This document shows, one piece after another, positions 60,225 through 64,000 of a DNA stretch of 64,000 nucleotides. How positions within the stretch are numbered: the stretch's first letter is position 1; the number at the start of each line of letters is the position of its first letter. Origin of the DNA: Aporrectodea caliginosa (lineage: Eukaryota > Annelida > Clitellata > Crassiclitellata > Lumbricidae); the NCBI GenBank assembly GCA_020284085.1, contig JACEVL010000159.1:878501-942500 (forward strand). Direction: 5' to 3'. Made by a program: the position numbers and the translations under genes. The notes below the pieces were generated by a model. The model was not told the origin of the DNA. It saw nothing but the letters and a program-made list of their open reading frames with translations, and made no database searches.

Positions 60225-60300
60225 GACCTGTATTCATTCATTCACTCATTACGAAGATTTATATAGCGCCCCTTCAAGGTTACTACTCAGGAGTCATCCC
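60225..60300 (-). repeat. LINE/SINE tail with (GAAT)n, copy 2
   Basis: On the minus strand AAGGGGCGCTATATAAATCT leads to AATGAGTGAATGAATGAATA. Inverted relative to 42461-42535. Confidence 0.65.
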
Positions 60301-60369
60301 GACCCCAGCACCGCTGAAAAGAACAGTTTTGAGGCAAGAATGGAAAGATACTATGTATTGAACCTATGG

Positions 60370-60500
60370 TTGCGACGGCAGTGGAGGTGTGGTCAACAGG
60401 GGTAGATTTGTGGTGGCGAAGGCAGTAGAGGTGTGGTGGCGACGGCAGTGGAGATGTGGTGGCGACGGTGGTGTGGTGGCGACGGCAGTGGAGGTGGCTT
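60370..60500. repeat. Minisatellite, GGCGACGGCAGTGGAGGTGT unit
   Basis: About five copies of a 22-24-bp G-rich unit. Confidence 0.88.
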
Positions 60501-60852
60501 TGTTGCTAACAAGTTTGAATAGGCTATTGGTTTGCACGATATGAATTATTAGTCCAGTTGAAATAAACAATTATAAACTACAATAGTAGGCCTATACTTC
60601 TATGTGAATGCTGATCTGTAAAAAACTAGCAAATAGGTTATATTTAAAATAATTGAAAATTCAAAAATTTTATTTTTGGTATTGTAAAATATGTTTTCAA
60701 TCGTTTAGGGCCTCCGAGATTTGGGGCTTTAGGCTCGCGCCTATAGTGCCTATGCGTAAACGCGCCTCTGTTGCTCCGTCCTCTTATTGATCCTCCCCCA
60801 AAACTGGATGCAGTTGTGTCCTTGCTATGGCTTAATTCCATAGGCCTACCAT

Positions 60853-61007
60853 CATAGGCGTAGCTACATGGAGGCACGAGGAGGCAGTTGCCTCCTCTTG
60901 CTTTTTATATTCTGGAAATTCTATTGACTAATGACCCCAATAACCATGATTTTGCAAATGGTCTGTGAAGTTGCCTCCTCTTGAATTTAAGTCTGGCTAC
61001 GTGCCTG
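60853..61007. mobile_element. Small hAT-type MITE
   Basis: Termini CATAGGCGTAGCTAC and, inverted, CAGGCACGTAGCCAG are imperfect repeats. The perfect 8-bp duplication CCTACCAT lies at 60845-60852 and 61008-61015. The internal TTGCCTCCTCTTG word occurs twice. 155 bp, no coding. Confidence 0.82.
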
Positions 61008-62269
61008 CCTACCATGGTTGAGGCAATGGAGAAAATGATAAGGCCTGGCAAGAGAAAACGCAATCAGTTATCAGGCAAATAGAATTTTTAAATAGACAAC
61101 TTTTTATACAAGATCTGCCCACGTTACTACAAATCTCTGACTAAGCGTCCCACGTTTAAAGCACTAAAAATTCCGCAATGTCAAGGGTCACATTCCTATC
61201 GCCTGTTCATGATAGGAGGAGGAAGGAGAATAGGAGGAAGAGGAGGCCTGGAGGAGAAGAAGGAGACAGAAGAGGAAGAACATAACGCAGGGTTTCAACC
61301 TTTAGCCCCGACGCAATTTTTTAGCCTACAGATCTTGCACTAAACCTTCGGGATGAAAAACACGAAAGCCGGCAAACGCACGATTCAAAGAACCACGAGT
61401 TAACTATTTGCTCATTTAAGTGGTGGGTGTAGGCCTAATTACGCCTCTTTATCGGCAGATGACGGAATGATGTAGGGCCTAGCTGATACAGGGTGACTAC
61501 ACAGCGCTGGAACGCTGATTGTAAACGGAAACCAATTTCAGAATCAAGGAAGGATCCGGTCCTATGTGAGAAGACCCATAAGGCTTAAATTACACAGAAA
61601 TGGGAATTAAAACTTATAATTGGAATATAGGCCTAATACCTTCGAATACCTAATCATATAGGCCTATTGATTGATCATCAGTTGACTTAAGCGATTTGTC
61701 ATTAGCGGCTTAGCCTATAGGGGCCTATCAAACAGAAAGTCTTAGGCCCTAATTATTTCATACATTTAGGCCCAGGGCCTACATATATCCTAGCACCCTC
61801 GACCAACGCCCTTGATCGATCAGTTAAAGATGATCCGCGTGGAGTTCCCTATATATAAGCAGTAGGCCTAATCGTTCACAGAATGCTCGAACCCGCAAGA
61901 TACACGTACAATATATGCTACTTCGATCATAGCTTTCGCCTGCCCCTCTAATTAGCTAACTTAGGTCTACGTTTGTTGGACCCACAGCTGGCCACCATGC
62001 ATTTGCCACTGCGGGGCACCAATAGGCCCTAGCTACCATCGGGAACGTAGCCAGAAAACAATTGCATGGGGGTGGGGGGTAGTTTGCAGGATTTCCATTG
62101 GATAATGGTCGTAGGCTACTTTTCTACATTTTAGTTTTTAATAACAGTAGGCCTACTGCATTTATTGTGGGTTGAACCCGTAAAACCGCCCCTTAAATAC
62201 GCCTATGGGCTATAATGGCTACCATGACCTAATGAATGTAGGCCCACATGTGCACGTAGGCCTAATCGT

Positions 62270-62335
62270 AATCTCGAGATTTCTACAACGCCCAAAAGAG
62301 AAAAGTCGCGGGAACCAGCTTATGCACAGAGGCAT
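62270..62335. repeat. Dispersed repeat, family A, copy 3
   Basis: AATCTCGAGATTTCTACAAC and GTCGCGGGAACCAGCTTATG, same orientation as 5338-5420. Confidence 0.6.
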
Positions 62336-62574
62336 TCATTTGAAAGTTCTCTCCGACTCTAAACAATACTTCAAACAATAATTCGAATGTACTAGGTTTT
62401 TAAATTCAATTTTTAAATAGGCCTAGTGACTAGTGTACGTATTTTCGCAAACTTTCCCATCCAGGCATCCCGTTGCTCCTCTAGATATAGGCCTAGCCTA
62501 CTCTCAATTGCGCGTCCTCTGCCGTCTGTGGGCCTATATATGGCGGCCTAATCATCATTAATTCTCTAACCGTA

Positions 62575-62632
62575 GTAAGTAAGTAAGCGTGCCTTATTGA
62601 ACCGCCTGCAAACGCACTGCGGGAACATCAGA
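62575..62632 (-). repeat. Retroelement 3' end with (ACTT)n tail, copy 2
   Basis: It shares TTATTGAACCGCCTGCAAAC and GCACTGCGGGAACAT with 32795-32850, next to AGTAAGTAAGTAAG. Confidence 0.65.
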
Positions 62633-63359
62633 ATGAATAACAAAAATCACTAGTAACCGATCAATGTAAGCTATGCCATAATTATTGCACTTCAACTCTG
62701 GAACGATCTCCATCCTGAATGTTGATAATTCTCTATCGTGTCTTAATTATGGTTTTCCATTCTAAACTAGTTTCGCCGTTTCAAGAAAGCTAACCTTAAT
62801 CCATATATAGCCTACCTCCACCGCCGAGTCTTCAAGTTTTTCTCATCTTAAACGCAACTCACTGTAACAACATCTGTCTCCTTCTCTCTCTGGGTTTTAA
62901 ATTTGTTCTGAATTTTAAAATCTAGTATAGGACCTACATGAATTTATTATGCAACACCGCTAAATCATCGGCCGCTAGATATAAAATTTCGTAATAATCT
63001 GCAGCATACACAATTACCATCGACAGCATTGGAGAAACGAAAACCGGTTTGTAGATACAGCGTTTGGAATGAAACAGAGAGCGTCTCAGTCTGCAAGTAA
63101 TGCATCTCGTGACCCCTTTCGTTTCCCAGGCGCGTTCATTTCAGGCTGTTGCAGCAATGCCTTATATGGGCATACAGAGTTGACACAGGACCTTACCATT
63201 TTACGAGGTGGCACAGTTGTAATAGTAAAATTGTATTGGGACGAATTTACCACGCAACTTGTGCACGTTATACCAGCGACAAAATTATGGTTGATTTACA
63301 CGAAACTGGTAATAAATATACAGAAGGTAAGATATGATTAGTAATTACATGACGGGGGG

Positions 63360-63510
63360 AGAATTGGTGGCCCCCGCCGGCGGCGGAGTGGACGAGTCCT
63401 GGTGACCAGTTTTGCGCGTTGCTCAGGCCACGCTCTGTCTCCGTCTGTCTCTGCAGTCATCAGTCTCCGTTGCTCAACGAAGAAGTCTTGCTGTTGTCCC
63501 ACTGAATGTA
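63360..63510 (+). promoter_or_regulatory. Possible promoter and non-coding first exon at the window edge
   Basis: A local GC-rich patch (CCCCCGCCGGCGGCGGAGTG) stands out in AT-rich DNA. About 120 bp later a good donor CTGAAT/GTAAGAA follows. This would fit the 5' end of a plus-strand gene continuing beyond 64000. There is no direct evidence of transcription. Confidence 0.2.
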
Positions 63511-64000
63511 AGAAATCTTTCTTCTACGATCTAAAATTATAAAATTGACCAACAAAACTTAACGTAAATTGGATGTCGAAATTTTATTCTAGATTTAAGG
63601 TGATTTGAGATGATAATGGTTCGCGTAGTTTGAAGAATTAGTATTTCGATTTGAAATGCCGTTCATTGTCTAGTATATTAGGCGGCAAAATTATGGGTAA
63701 TTGCAGCTTTTATATTCCGAAATTATTCACCCACTGACTGGGATGTGGGCTAGCTAAATTGCATTAGTAAATTATCTGTAAGCGTCGCAGGTTCTTCCAG
63801 TAAAGATGGAAATGGCTGAAATGGTTCATTTGTTTGAAAATTAGCTGCTTCAGCCGTTGTAGATGGACTCTTGGCCTATTTAAACTTCCATTAACTACGA
63901 TATCCTTTCCTAATAGGATTGTGGACAATAATTTGTGGACTAATTACAAGAATTATGTCCTGATCTAGACTTTATGTTGTAGCTCTGTGTTGTGTTCAAA

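Larger units (their letters stand above)
58420..64000. other. Gene-poor 3' region
   Basis: No gene is supported between the RAVER 3' end and the window edge. It contains a tail fragment (60225), a minisatellite (60370-60500), a small hAT MITE (60853-61007), a purine-rich tract near 61205-61290, a cluster of TAGGCCTA octamers (61425-62490), two dispersed repeats (62270 and 62575) and a possible promoter near 63.4 kb. Frames at 58874-59149 and 63069-63341 have no recognisable motif. Confidence 0.5.

Noticed and set aside
63069..63341. 90-codon plus-strand frame as a possible gene
   Set aside because: No recognisable domain, no good splice partners and no conserved composition. Kept only as part of the gene-poor region.

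Overview
This window is nuclear DNA from a non-vertebrate animal. The genes have GT-AG introns of about 0.4 to 3.6 kb, short 3' UTRs and AATAAA/ATTAAA poly(A) signals. Diverse DNA transposons, LINE remnants and tRNA-derived SINEs fill the introns and gaps. The palindromic octamer TAGGCCTA is strongly over-represented. I would guess a marine deuterostome such as an echinoderm or hemichordate, but nothing here proves it.

Four protein-coding genes could be rebuilt exon by exon with consistent splice phases. (1) 1-4051, plus strand: the 3' end of fibrillarin (FBL), the rRNA 2'-O-methyltransferase of box C/D snoRNPs. (2) 22737-6662, minus strand: a 3484-residue protein whose C-terminus matches the PIN-like domain of the TASOR family (HUSH silencing complex). 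Almost all of it is encoded by one 9.6 kb exon, and it shows no N-terminal pseudo-PARP domain. (3) 35512-27469, minus strand: the spliceosome factor ISY1 in 11 exons, 285 residues, with one apparent 1-bp frameshift. (4) 39618-58315, plus strand: a Raver-family protein (three RRMs, several PTB-binding motifs) in 15 exons. It carries a very long Gly/Asn/Phe- and Gln/Tyr/Gly-rich C-terminus like those of FUS-type proteins and has one apparent 1-bp frameshift inside a minisatellite.

Layout: FBL and the TASOR-like gene converge, with about 2.1 kb between their poly(A) signals. The TASOR-like gene and ISY1 lie in the same direction. ISY1 and RAVER diverge across about 4 kb of transposon-rich DNA. 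From 58.4 kb to the end I find no supported gene, only repeats and a possible promoter near 63.4 kb. All four proteins act in nuclear RNA metabolism or silencing, but I see no evidence that they are co-regulated.

The most interesting items are the TASOR-like giant-exon protein with SUMO-type motifs, the Raver protein with a prion-like tail, and a well-preserved set of transposons with target-site duplications. These include a hAT element nested inside another hAT element, a hAT element splitting a SINE, a hAT-type element carrying two minisatellites, and a Mutator-like foldback element carrying telomere-like repeats. There is also a perfect 44-bp palindrome in a RAVER intron.
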